A program made the position numbers and the translations under genes. The notes under the pieces were generated by a model. The model saw only the letters and a list, made by a program, of their open reading frames with translations, made no database searches and was not told where the DNA came from. 64,000 nt of DNA from Streptomyces griseoluteus (GTDB lineage: Bacteria > Actinomycetota > Actinomycetes > Streptomycetales > Streptomycetaceae): contig JOBE01000021.1 of NCBI GenBank assembly GCA_000717735.1, positions 39,800-103,799 on the forward strand. Reading direction: 5' to 3'. This document shows positions 45,480 through 53,207 of this stretch, one piece after another. Position 1 is the stretch's first letter. Each line of letters starts with the position of its first letter.

Positions 45480-46388
45480 ATGATCGAAGCAAGGGAACTC
45501 ACCAGGCGATACGGCTCCAAGACCGCCGTCGACTCGCTCAGCTTCACGGTCCGGCCGGGCGTCGTGACCGGCTTCCTGGGGCCGAACGGGGCGGGCAAGA
45601 GCACGACGTTGCGGATGATCCTCGGGTTGCACACGCCGACGAGCGGCTCCGTCACGGTCGACGGCCGGCGGTTCCGGGACCGGCCGCGCGGCCTGCGGCA
45701 CGTCGGGGCGCTGCTCGACGCGGGCGACGTACAGGGCGGTCGGACCGCCCGGGCGCATCTCGCCGTCCTGGCCCGCGGCAACCGGATCCCCCTCCCCCGG
45801 GTCGACGAGGTCCTGTCGGAGGTCGGTCTCGCGGCGGCGGCCGGACGGCGGATCGGCGGGTTCTCGCTGGGGATGCGGCAGCGGCTCGGGATCGCGGGCG
45901 CGCTGCTCGGCGACCCGCCCGTACTCCTGTTCGACGAGCCCCTCAACGGTCTCGATCCGGAGGGGGTGAAGTGGGTGCGGGGGCTGTTCCGGCGCCTCGC
46001 GGCCGAGGGCCGCACGGTGTTCGTCTCCAGTCATCTCATGAGCGAGATGGAGCACACCGCCGACGAACTCGTCGTCATCGGCCGCGGCGCGCTGATCGCG
46101 GCGGAGAGCCTCACGGACTTCGCGGCGCGCGGGGCCCGGCTGAGCGTGACCGTCGGCACGCCCGACCGGGCGCTCCTCACGGCGCTGCTGCTCTCGGAGG
46201 GTGCGGAGGTCCGGGAGGAGTCCGGTCTGCTGACGGTGACGGGCCTGCCGGCCGCCCGGATCGGTGCACTCGCCCTGGAGCACGGGCTGCCGCTCGACCA
46301 GCTGACCACGCGTACCGCCTCGTTGGAGGAGGCGTTCATGGAACTGACCGCCGACAGTGTCGAATACCCGGCAGGAGACGCCCGATGA
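45480..46388 (+). CDS. ABC transporter ATP-binding protein
   Basis: A 302-residue ABC ATPase of the exporter type. Walker A is in GFLGPNGAGKSTTLRM, the ABC signature in GGFSLGMRQRLGIAGALLG, Walker B with catalytic Glu in VLLFDEPLNGLDP, and the H-loop in FVSSHLMSEMEH. The C-terminal ~80 residues match drug- and lantibiotic-exporter ATPases. It pairs with the permease it overlaps by four bases and lies opposite a two-component system, a typical antibiotic or lipid sensing/export module. ATG 45480 gives the standard start (MIEARELTRRYG). Confidence 0.94.
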   Translation: MIEARELTRRYGSKTAVDSLSFTVRPGVVTGFLGPNGAGKSTTLRMILGLHTPTSGSVTVDGRRFRDRPRGLRHVGALLDAGDVQGGRTARAHLAVLARGNRIPLPRVDEVLSEVGLAAAAGRRIGGFSLGMRQRLGIAGALLGDPPVLLFDEPLNGLDPEGVKWVRGLFRRLAAEGRTVFVSSHLMSEMEHTADELVVIGRGALIAAESLTDFAARGARLSVTVGTPDRALLTALLLSEGAEVREESGLLTVTGLPAARIGALALEHGLPLDQLTTRTASLEEAFMELTADSVEYPAGDAR

Positions 46389-47209
46389 CCGCCCTCACCG
46401 TGCGGGAGCCCCGCGCCCGCTTCCTGGACCTGATCGCGTCGGAGTGGCTGAAGCTGTGGTCGCTGCGTTCGACGGGCTGGTCGCTGCTCCTCGGCACCCT
46501 GGCCGTGGTCGCCTTCAACCTCGGCACGGCCTGGGACCACTACCGCTACTGGTTCCAGTACGACGCGGAGGGCCGGGCGGAGTTCGTGCGGAACGGGATG
46601 GCTCTGTGGGACGCGTTCACGGGGAACGCGTCGATGGTGCTGATCCTCTGCGCCGCCGCGATGGGGGCGGTGGCGGTGGTCGGCGAGTACGGCAGCGGTC
46701 TCGTCCGCACGACGTTCGCGGCGGTGCCGGCGCGGGGCTCGCTGATGGCGGCGAAGCTGCTGGTCCTGGCGGGCGTGCAGAGCGGGTTCGGGGCGGTCGT
46801 CGCGGGACTGTCCTTCTGGTCGACGCAGGCGGTCCTCGCCGAGCGGGGCGCGGGGCTGCCGCTCACGCACCCCGGGGCGCTGCGGGTCGTCGTGGCTTCC
46901 GCGCTGCTCGCTCCGGTCTGCGCGCTGACCGGAGCGGCGCTCGGCGCGCTGCTGCGGCACAGCGCGGTCTCGGTCGTCGGTTCGGTGGTGCTGCTCCTGC
47001 TGCTGCCGTCGGTCCTCGGCGACCGGCGTCACCTCACCGCGGTCCTCGCCCACGCGACGCCGCTGCACGCGTGGCAGCGCCTGGTGGCCGTGGGACACGT
47101 CGAAGGGCCGTACCCGTGGACGGCGGGCGGCGCCTGGCTGGTGTACGCGCTGTGGGCGCTGGGCGCGGCGGCCGTGACGGTGCTCGCGGTACGGCGCCGC
47201 GACCAGTGA
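46385..47209 (+). CDS. ABC transporter permease
   Basis: A 274-residue ABC-2-type permease with six TM segments. An N-terminal helix (GWSLLLGTLAVVAFNLG) is followed by VLILCAAAMGAVAVVGEY, LVLAGVQSGFGAVVAGLSFW, VVVASALLAPVCALTGAALG, VVGSVVLLLLLPSVLG and a C-terminal segment (LVYALWALGAAAVTVLAV). A conserved EYGSGLVRTTFAAVP loop after TM2 is typical of this group. It overlaps the ATPase gene (ATGA), so subunits are made together. Cargo is unknown. Confidence 0.92.
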   Translation: MTALTVREPRARFLDLIASEWLKLWSLRSTGWSLLLGTLAVVAFNLGTAWDHYRYWFQYDAEGRAEFVRNGMALWDAFTGNASMVLILCAAAMGAVAVVGEYGSGLVRTTFAAVPARGSLMAAKLLVLAGVQSGFGAVVAGLSFWSTQAVLAERGAGLPLTHPGALRVVVASALLAPVCALTGAALGALLRHSAVSVVGSVVLLLLLPSVLGDRRHLTAVLAHATPLHAWQRLVAVGHVEGPYPWTAGGAWLVYALWALGAAAVTVLAVRRRDQ

Positions 47210-47211
47210 TC

Positions 47212-48084
47212 TCAGGAGGCGCCGACGTCTCCTCTTCGGGCGAGGCGGCGAACAAGGAGGTGCTCGTGGACGAGGCGCCCGACGAGGGCGCCTCCGTACA
47301 CGACGAAGCCGACGCCGACGAGCCAGGACTGCAGGACGAGGACGGTGCCGAACTGGCCGTACGTCACCGCGTTCGAGGCGATGAGCGGGGAGAACACGAG
47401 CTGGGAGAAGATCCGCAGCCCCAGCAGGCCGAGCGCGGTGAGGGCGGCCCCGGGTGCGAGGGCGCGCCAGCGGATGCGGCCGCAGAGCAGGAAGCGCTGG
47501 GACCACCAGAAGAAGACGAAGGTGCCGAGGAGGTCGACGAGGGCGACGAGGGCGGTGATCAGGGCCGGGGAATCGGTGGGTGCGGGGTTGGCGACGAAGA
47601 GGAGGAGGGCGGTGACGAGGACCGCGAGCCAGACGACGTGCCGCCACATGGTGTGCCAGCGGGCGGTGGGGAGGTCCCAGGCCCGCTCGTACCCGGTCTG
47701 TACGGCGGATCCGAAGGTGACGCCGAACGCGGCGAGGGCGGCGAGGCCGAAGGCGGTGGTGCGTTGCAGCGCCTGTCCCGGCTGGCCGAAGAGCCGCTCG
47801 ACCTCCTCCTGCGAGACCTCGGAGACGCCGAGGCCCTGGACGAGCCAGCGCGCGAAGCCCTGGCCGCTCGCGAGGTCGGCCGCGGCGACGACGATGAGGA
47901 GCGGGACGAGGGTGAGCAGGCTGAGCGCAGCGAAGCCCATGGCGCGGTGCATCAGTTCCATGGCACGGCCACGGTTCCAGGCGAGCCCGAGGGGCGAGGC
48001 GACGGCGCGGGCGTGGAGGCGCTGGATCCAGTGTCCGTGTTCGGTCGGGGCACCGTCGTGCGGCGGACCGGGTGTGGAGGGCAT
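47212..48084 (-). CDS. YihY/BrkB-family membrane protein
   Basis: A 290-residue inner-membrane protein of the YihY/virulence factor BrkB family. About six TM helices are visible (AALSLLTLVPLLIVVAAA, TAFGLAALAAFGVTFG, WLAVLVTALLLFVA, LVALVDLLGTFVFFWWSQRF, GAALTALGLLGLRIFSQLVF and a final VLQSWLVGVGFVVYGGALVG). The older ribonuclease BN label for the family is considered wrong, and its function is not known. It is convergent with the ABC permease, two bases apart, with no room for a terminator. Confidence 0.88.
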   Translation of the reverse strand: MPSTPGPPHDGAPTEHGHWIQRLHARAVASPLGLAWNRGRAMELMHRAMGFAALSLLTLVPLLIVVAAADLASGQGFARWLVQGLGVSEVSQEEVERLFGQPGQALQRTTAFGLAALAAFGVTFGSAVQTGYERAWDLPTARWHTMWRHVVWLAVLVTALLLFVANPAPTDSPALITALVALVDLLGTFVFFWWSQRFLLCGRIRWRALAPGAALTALGLLGLRIFSQLVFSPLIASNAVTYGQFGTVLVLQSWLVGVGFVVYGGALVGRLVHEHLLVRRLARRGDVGAS

Positions 48085-48148
48085 GTCTCGTGACGTACCC
48101 GGCCGGACGGCGGGACACCTCAGGGGTACGGCCGAACGGGTGCCGGAC

Positions 48149-48225
48149 GGTCAGAGCGGGCGGTCAGAGCGGGCGGGCCCCCGGGCCTGGACAGACGGTC
48201 AGAGCGGGCGGGCCCCCGGGCCTGG
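48149..48225 (+). repeat. Short tandem duplication at the 3' end of the HxlR gene
   Basis: A 29-base unit beginning GGTCAGAGCGGGCGGG is present at 48162-48190 and again at 48197-48225. A 12-base partial copy lies at 48149-48160. The right-hand copy includes the stop and last codons of the HxlR gene, so the coding end has been duplicated downstream. Confidence 0.75.
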
Positions 48226-48666
48226 GCGGGCGGTGACGTCACGGGCCGCGAGGGTGGCCCGTTCGTCGCCCTCGCACTGGACGACGACCCGGACGGGGGC
48301 TCCGCAGTCGGTGTGCCGGACGTCGAGGACCGGGCCCTCGGGGACGCCGGCGTGGGTGTCGCCCCACTGCTTGAGGGCGAGGAGCACGGGCCACAGGTCG
48401 ACGCCCTTGGGGGTGAGCCGGTACTCGAACCGGGTCCTGGCACCGGGTTCGCGGTACGGCTCGGCGCGCAGGACCTCGGCCGCGACCAGTTTGCGGAGGC
48501 GGTCGGCGAGCACCGCCTCGGAGAGTCCGAGGTGCCTGCGGAACTCGTCGTAGCGGCGGACGCCGTTGAAGGCGTCCCGCAGGATCAGCAGGGTCCACTT
48601 CTCACCCACGAGGTCGAGGGTGCGGCGGACCGAGCAGTTCTCCGTGTCCGTCTCCAGCCACTTCAT
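48199..48666 (-). CDS. HxlR-family transcriptional regulator
   Basis: A 155-residue HxlR winged-helix regulator. The signature Cys is in DTENCSVRRTLDLVGEKWTLLILRD with the W-T first helix. The recognition part is FRRHLGLSEAVLADRLRKLV, the wing FEYRLTPKGVDLWPVL. The family often senses aldehydes, quinones or disulfide stress through that Cys. A long perfect palindrome sits between it and the divergent thioesterase gene and is probably its operator. Start ATG 48666; a GTG two codons earlier is possible. The gene's 3' end is tandemly duplicated. Confidence 0.92.
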   Translation of the reverse strand: MKWLETDTENCSVRRTLDLVGEKWTLLILRDAFNGVRRYDEFRRHLGLSEAVLADRLRKLVAAEVLRAEPYREPGARTRFEYRLTPKGVDLWPVLLALKQWGDTHAGVPEGPVLDVRHTDCGAPVRVVVQCEGDERATLAARDVTARPGPGARPL

Positions 48667-48683
48667 CGTCACACTCTAGCCAC

Positions 48684-48706
48684 CTGACTGTGTCGTTGAC
48701 AGTCAG
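48684..48706. promoter_or_regulatory. HxlR operator overlapping a divergent promoter
   Basis: CTGACTGT-GTCGTTG-ACAGTCAG, with perfect 8-bp arms, 18 bases from the HxlR start and about 70 from the thioesterase start. TTGACA at 48696-48701 lies within it and, with TAGCTT at 48720-48725 (18-base spacing), makes a promoter for the thioesterase. Repressor binding would cover the -35. Confidence 0.75.
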
Positions 48707-48778
48707 CTGACGCGGAAGCTAGCTTCACCACACAGAGCCAGCTGGGAGTCAGCCGGCCACAGCGGGCGGAGAGTGGTC

Positions 48779-49294
48779 ATGGGGCGGTCACGCACGGTCG
48801 AGTGGGAGGACGCCGGGGCCACCGCGCGCGCCGCCGCGACGATGGCGGGTCTCGACTTCCTGCGGGAGATGGTGGCCGGACGTCTGCCCGGTCCGCCGAT
48901 CGCCGCGCTCCTCGGCTTCGGCCTGGAGGAGGTCGAGGACGGGCGGGCGGTGTTCGTCTTCGAACCGGGCGAGGAGCACTACAACCCGATCGGCAGCGTG
49001 CACGGCGGGGTGTTCGCGACCCTGCTCGACTCGGCGGCCGGCTGCGCGGTCCACACCACGCTCCCGCTGGGCACGGCGTACACCTCGCTCGACCTGTCGA
49101 CCCGCTTCCTCCGGCCGCTCACGGCCGGCACGGGCAAGGTGCGGGCGATCGGCACGGTGCTGTCACGGGGGCGTAGGACCGCGCTCGCGGAGGCGGGTCT
49201 GTACGACGCCGAGGACCGGCTGCTCGCCCACGCGACCAGCACCTGCATGCTGTTCCCCGTCCCGGCGGAGGGTTCCGGGGGCACGCGCGCGTAG
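48779..49294 (+). CDS. PaaI-type hotdog thioesterase
   Basis: A 171-residue hotdog-fold acyl-CoA thioesterase of the PaaI group. The active-site region is YNPIGSVHGGVFATLLDSAAGCAVH, with the HGG motif typical of the family, followed by AYTSLDLSTRFLRPL. It should hydrolyse aromatic or medium-chain acyl-CoA. ATG 48779 has GGCGGAGAG upstream; a GTG two codons earlier is less likely. It is divergent from the HxlR regulator and probably its target. The unusually long N-terminal helix (~40 residues) is normal for this subgroup. Confidence 0.9.
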   Translation: MGRSRTVEWEDAGATARAAATMAGLDFLREMVAGRLPGPPIAALLGFGLEEVEDGRAVFVFEPGEEHYNPIGSVHGGVFATLLDSAAGCAVHTTLPLGTAYTSLDLSTRFLRPLTAGTGKVRAIGTVLSRGRRTALAEAGLYDAEDRLLAHATSTCMLFPVPAEGSGGTRA

Positions 49295-49388
49295 GAACGG
49301 GGAATGGGGAGTACGCGCGCGTGGACTCGGAACATGCGCGCGGAGGCCGGTGCGGGTTCCGCGCCCGGGCGTGTGTCCGGCGCCCGGC

Positions 49389-49754
49389 TCAGCGGATCCC
49401 GGAGACCGGGCGCGTGCGGGTGCAGCCGTCGGGGGCCACGTCGGGCACCCCGTTGGCCTGGAGGGCGGCGCTCACCAGGGTGGCGAGCAGGTCGATGTCC
49501 GACCCGATGTCGAGCCGGACCGTCACCCAGCCCGAACCGGCCCGGAGCCGGACCGCGGTCGACCCGAGGAGGGCCGGGCGCAGTTTCGCGATCATGGCGC
49601 GGGTGAGGTGGACGTCGGCCTCGTGCTCGCCGTGGAAGTGGACGATCTCCTGCGTCGCGGTGCCCAGTCCGAGCTCGGCGCCGCAATGGGCGCGGCCGGG
49701 GGTCAGCGAGGGCCAGCTCATCAGACGTTCACTGGCATGCCTGGCCGTGTTCAT
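49389..49754 (-). CDS. Luciferase-domain (DUF5519)-like small protein
   Basis: A 121-residue soluble protein. It has a compact alpha/beta pattern: SWPSLTPGRAHCGAELGLG, EIVHFHGEHEADVHLTRAMI, and AGSGWVTVRLDIGSDIDLLA. It resembles the DUF5519 'luciferase' domain found in some fungal and bacterial proteins, in which no enzymatic activity is established. The start is uncertain because no clear RBS precedes ATG 49754; the upstream frame also has none. It stands alone between the thioesterase and the GAF-like remnant. Confidence 0.65.
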   Translation of the reverse strand: MNTARHASERLMSWPSLTPGRAHCGAELGLGTATQEIVHFHGEHEADVHLTRAMIAKLRPALLGSTAVRLRAGSGWVTVRLDIGSDIDLLATLVSAALQANGVPDVAPDGCTRTRPVSGIR

Positions 49755-49890
49755 ACGAGGAGCGTGCCGGGCCCCGGGGCCGCGCACAAGCGTCCTGCGG
49801 GAAGAATCCCGCTCAGGCATGAAACCCGCCCCTGCCAGGGGTGATGTGACCGCGCGTCACGGCGGTCCGTGGGGCGGACGTGACTCGGTG

Positions 49891-50442
49891 TCACCGCGGT
49901 GCGCGGGCGCGGATGCGGGCCGCGAGGACGGCCACGTCGTCCTCGGCCCCGTGCGCGCCGAGGCGTCGGAGGACCTCGTCGACGACCTGGCCGGGACCGG
50001 AGTCCGCGGGGAGCCGGGCGGCGAGCCGCGCGGCGGGACGGAGGAGGGCCGCCTCGTCGCCGGAGAAGGGCCCGCCGCCGGTGCGGCTGAGGGTGACCGC
50101 CCCGAGGGGCGTCTCGTCGTGGACGGCGAGAGGGACGGAGAGCTGGTGGGCGGCGGGAGGGGCGAGGGGGCGAGTGTGAGCGGCGGGTGTTCCGCCCGAC
50201 GGATCGACGGGCTCGGGATCGGACGTCGTCGGTTCCGCGTGTGCGGCACGGCGGAGCGGGGCGCCGGGCTCGGCCGCCAGGTCGACGGCCGTGGCGGCAC
50301 CCAGGTGGCGGGCGGCGAAGGCCGCGAGTTCGCGGCAGGTGTTCGTCTCGTCGAGCGTGGTGCCTGTCTCGCCGATCGCCTGTTCCAGGGCCCGCACCCT
50401 GGTCAGGAGGGTCTCGGCCCGTTCCGCGCCCCGTTCCGCCAC
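49891..50442 (-). pseudogene. GAF-domain protein with PP2C-like tail, possible internal deletion
   Basis: A 183-residue frame from GTG 50442 (GGAGG upstream). It begins with a short coiled helix (AETLLTRVRALEQAIGETG), then a GAF-like domain (ELAAFAARHLGAATAVDLA, LSVPLAVHDETPLGAVTLSR, PFSGDEAALLRPAARLAARL). It ends with VVDEVLRRLGAHGAEDDVAVLAARI, like the C-terminal end of a SpoIIE/PP2C phosphatase (DD-x-A-x-L-x-A-R). The PP2C core with its metal-binding aspartates is absent. It could be a small GAF sensor, but a GAF-PP2C protein that lost its catalytic centre explains both ends better. Confidence 0.55.
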
Positions 50443-50581
50443 GACACCTCCACCGCCGCGCGGTCCCCGGGTGGCGTACCCGGTTCCCCCATTGCACCAG
50501 CGGGTGGCGACCCGCGCGCGGTACGGACCTCGCGCGGGCGGTTGTGCGGCGGTGCCCGATCTGATCAAGTACAGCAGAGGC

Positions 50582-50593
50582 TACTGGCCAGTA
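50582..50593. promoter_or_regulatory. 12-bp perfect palindrome upstream of the MoxR gene
   Basis: TACTGGCCAGTA, perfectly symmetric, 29 bases before the MoxR ATG. It is well placed to be an operator at or near the transcription start. No neighbouring regulator gene is present. Confidence 0.5.
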
Positions 50594-50621
50594 CGAGATC
50601 TCGCTCCCCGGGGGGACCGCC

Positions 50622-51491
50622 ATGACGACCGGATTCTTCAGCTCCGTCGACGACGTCGCCGAACGGCTCGCCGCGACCGGCTATCTGGCGTCGCCCGCCG
50701 TCGCCACCACCGTCTTCCTCGCCGACCGCCTCGGCAAGCCGCTGCTCGTGGAGGGCCCGGCCGGCGTCGGCAAGACGGAGCTCGCCAAGGCCGTGACCGA
50801 GGTGACGGGCGCGAGCCTGGTGCGGCTGCAGTGCTACGAGGGCGTCGACGAGTCCCGCGCGCTGTACGAGTGGAACCACGCCAAGCAACTGCTGCGGATC
50901 ACGGCCGGGCGGGGCGAGTCCTGGGACGAGACGCGGACGGACATCTTCGGCGAGGAGTTCCTGCTCCCCCGGCCGCTGCTCACCGCGATCCGGTCCGAGC
51001 AGCCGACGGTGCTCCTGATCGACGAGACCGACAAGGCCGACGTCGAGGTGGAGGGCCTGCTCCTGGAGGTCCTCGGCGACTTCCAGATCACGGTGCCCGA
51101 ACTCGGAACGATCACGGCGACGCGGCGCCCGTTCACCGTCCTCACCTCGAACGCGAGCCGTGAGCTCTCCGAAGCGCTGCGCCGCCGCTGCCTCTTCCTG
51201 CACATCGGCTTCCCCGAGGAGGAGCTGGAGCGCCGGATCGTCACCCTGAAGGTCCCCGGGCTCGACGCCGCGCTGGCCGCGTCCGTGGTGCGGGTCGTGG
51301 GCGCGCTGCGGGCGATGGACCTGCGGAAGGTGCCGTCCGTCTCGGAGACGATCGACTGGGCCAGGACCCTGCTCGCGCTCGGCGCGGACCGGCTGGACGA
51401 GCGCGTCGTACGGGAGACCCTGGGCGTCCTCCTGAAGCATCAGGAGGACATCGTGAAGGCGGCCGCCAAGCTCGACCTGGACGCGGTGTGA
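50622..51491 (+). CDS. MoxR-family AAA+ ATPase
   Basis: A 289-residue AAA+ ATPase of the MoxR type. Walker A is GPAGVGKTELA at ~45-55, followed by RLQCYEGVDESRALYEWNHA with the helix-2 insertion of the clade. Walker B is VLLIDETDKADVEVE, sensor 1 is VLTSNASRELSEALRRRC, and the lid ends in EDIVKAAAKLDLDAV. MoxR proteins act as chaperones that insert metals or cofactors, or remodel protein complexes, with VWA partners. The next gene encodes one and overlaps its stop (GTGA), so the pair works together. The substrate is unknown. Confidence 0.92.
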   Translation: MTTGFFSSVDDVAERLAATGYLASPAVATTVFLADRLGKPLLVEGPAGVGKTELAKAVTEVTGASLVRLQCYEGVDESRALYEWNHAKQLLRITAGRGESWDETRTDIFGEEFLLPRPLLTAIRSEQPTVLLIDETDKADVEVEGLLLEVLGDFQITVPELGTITATRRPFTVLTSNASRELSEALRRRCLFLHIGFPEEELERRIVTLKVPGLDAALAASVVRVVGALRAMDLRKVPSVSETIDWARTLLALGADRLDERVVRETLGVLLKHQEDIVKAAAKLDLDAV

Positions 51492-52876
51492 GCCAGGCGC
51501 AGCCGGCCGGGGCGGGGGCGGTCGCACGGCTCACCGGTCTGGTGGGAGCGCTGCGCGACCACGGGTTCGGGATCGGGACGGGCGAGAGCGTCGACGCGGG
51601 GCACGCGCTCGAAGCGGTCGGCTTCACGGACCGCGCGCGGGTACGGGAGGCGCTGGCGGCGACCCTGCTGCACGGGGAGGCACAGCGGCCGGTCTTCGAC
51701 CGGGTCTTCGACCTGTACTTCCCGCTCGGGCACTCCGGACCTGCGGAGACGTACGGGGACAGCCCGGCGGACCTCGCCGCGCTGCGCGAGCGGCTCACCC
51801 GGGCCCTGACCGCCGGTGACGAAGCCGCCCTCGACCTGCTGGCCGCCGAGGCGGTGGGCGGCTTCGGCGGCTACGGCTCCGGCCCCGGGACGGACGGCTG
51901 GTCCTCGTACCGGACGCTCTCCCGGCTGCGCCCCGAGACGCTGCTCGCCCGGGTGCGCGAGCGCCACCGGGCGGCGTCCGCGCCGGAGGACGCCGAGTTC
52001 ACCGACCGGCTCCTCGACGACGAGATCCGGCGGCGGATCGAGGCCTTCCGCGAGCGGGTGCGGACCGAGGCCCGGCGGCGCGTCGCGGAGCGGCAGGGCC
52101 GGGACCGGGTCGCACGCCGTGCGGTCGCGGGGACGGCGGACACCGTGGACTTCCTCCTCGCGGGGCGGGCGCAGCTGGACGAGCTGCGGCGTACGGTACG
52201 GCCGCTGGCGCGGAAGCTGGCCACCCGGCTCGCGGCCCGGCGGCGCCGCGCGGCACGCGGGGACATCGACCTGCGGCGGACGCTGAGGCGCTCGCTGTCG
52301 ACCGGGGGCGTGCCGGTGCGTCCGGTCCTTCGGCGGCGTCCTCCACGGCGGCCCGAGCTGGTCCTGCTGTGCGACGTGTCCGGGTCGGTGGCCGGTTTCG
52401 CGCAGTTCACGATGCTGCTGGTGCAGGCCTTGCACGACCAGTTCAGCCGGGTGCAGGTGTTCGCCTTCGTCAACCGGGTGGACGAGGTGACGGGGCTGAT
52501 CGCCCGGGGCTCCGCGGACCCGGCGGGTCTCGGCGACCGCATCCTCGCGGAGGCGGAGCTGACCGGGTGGCACGGGCAGAGCGACTACGGGACGGCGCTC
52601 GGCGAGTTCGCCGAGCGGTACGCGGAGGCCGTCGGCCCGCGCACGGTGGTCTTCGTCCTCGGGGACGCCCGCACCAACGGCTCGGACCCGAACCTCGCGG
52701 CCCTTGGGCGGATCGCGGGCCGGGCGCGGCGGGTCCACTGGCTCAACCCCGAACAGCCCTCGCTGTGGGGCACGGGCGACTCGGTGGCCCCGGCGTACGC
52801 CGGTCTCGTCGACATGCGCCCCTGCCGGAACGCCCGCCAGCTGGGGGCGCTGGTCGGCCGTCTGCTGCCGGTCTGA
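51488..52876 (+). CDS. VWA-domain CoxE-like protein, MoxR partner
   Basis: A 462-residue protein. An N-terminal helical region is followed by a very Arg-rich middle (IRRRIEAFRERVRTEARRR, then LAARRRRAARGDIDLRRTLRR). The C-terminal VWA domain (~285-460) has the MIDAS motif in LLCDVSGSVAGF, a supporting Thr/Asp in LGDARTNGSDPN and HWLNPE. This layout is that of CoxE-like partners of MoxR ATPases, which in known cases bring the ATPase to its client, as in CO dehydrogenase maturation. The client here is not next to the pair. GTG 51488 overlaps the MoxR stop. Confidence 0.92.
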   Translation: MSQAQPAGAGAVARLTGLVGALRDHGFGIGTGESVDAGHALEAVGFTDRARVREALAATLLHGEAQRPVFDRVFDLYFPLGHSGPAETYGDSPADLAALRERLTRALTAGDEAALDLLAAEAVGGFGGYGSGPGTDGWSSYRTLSRLRPETLLARVRERHRAASAPEDAEFTDRLLDDEIRRRIEAFRERVRTEARRRVAERQGRDRVARRAVAGTADTVDFLLAGRAQLDELRRTVRPLARKLATRLAARRRRAARGDIDLRRTLRRSLSTGGVPVRPVLRRRPPRRPELVLLCDVSGSVAGFAQFTMLLVQALHDQFSRVQVFAFVNRVDEVTGLIARGSADPAGLGDRILAEAELTGWHGQSDYGTALGEFAERYAEAVGPRTVVFVLGDARTNGSDPNLAALGRIAGRARRVHWLNPEQPSLWGTGDSVAPAYAGLVDMRPCRNARQLGALVGRLLPV

Positions 52877-52916
52877 CGGCGGGCGGGCCCGTACGCCACC
52901 GTGGCACGATCGCTCC

Positions 52917-53126
52917 ATGGCCACCGGATCCGATCGTCCAGAGACCGACCTCCCCCGCGCGGTCGGCGCGCCCGCGACGCGCGCCCTGGCCGCGGCCGGG
53001 TTCACCCGGCTCGACCAGCTCGCGGGGGTGCCTGCCGCGGAGCTGGCCGCGCTGCACGGTGTGGGGCCGAAGGCGCTGCGGGTGCTCGGCGAGGCGCTCG
53101 CGGAGCGCGGCCTGTCGCTGCGGTGA
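52917..53126 (+). CDS. Small helix-hairpin-helix protein
   Basis: A 69-residue protein consisting of one helix-hairpin-helix module (ATRALAAAGFTRLDQLAGVP, then ELAALHGVGPKALRVLGEAL). The fold resembles that of the RNA polymerase alpha C-terminal domain, a class of small HhH proteins with possible DNA binding. It starts 40 bases after the VWA gene, close enough to be in the same operon, although the GC-rich gap could hold a leaderless promoter. No partner can be named. A nearly identical module exists in many actinobacterial genomes. Confidence 0.85.
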   Translation: MATGSDRPETDLPRAVGAPATRALAAAGFTRLDQLAGVPAAELAALHGVGPKALRVLGEALAERGLSLR

Positions 53127-53207
53127 GGTCCGCCGCCGCCGGGCTCGGGCCCGCCTCCCCCCGTCTCGGTTGTACGGCGGGCGGGCGCTCGAACTAGCGT
53201 GGCCCCC

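Noticed and set aside
45443..47209. 588-residue frame in the ABC transporter region
   Set aside because: Its first part is out of frame with the ATPase. Only the last part coincides with the permease, which has its own overlapping start at 46385.
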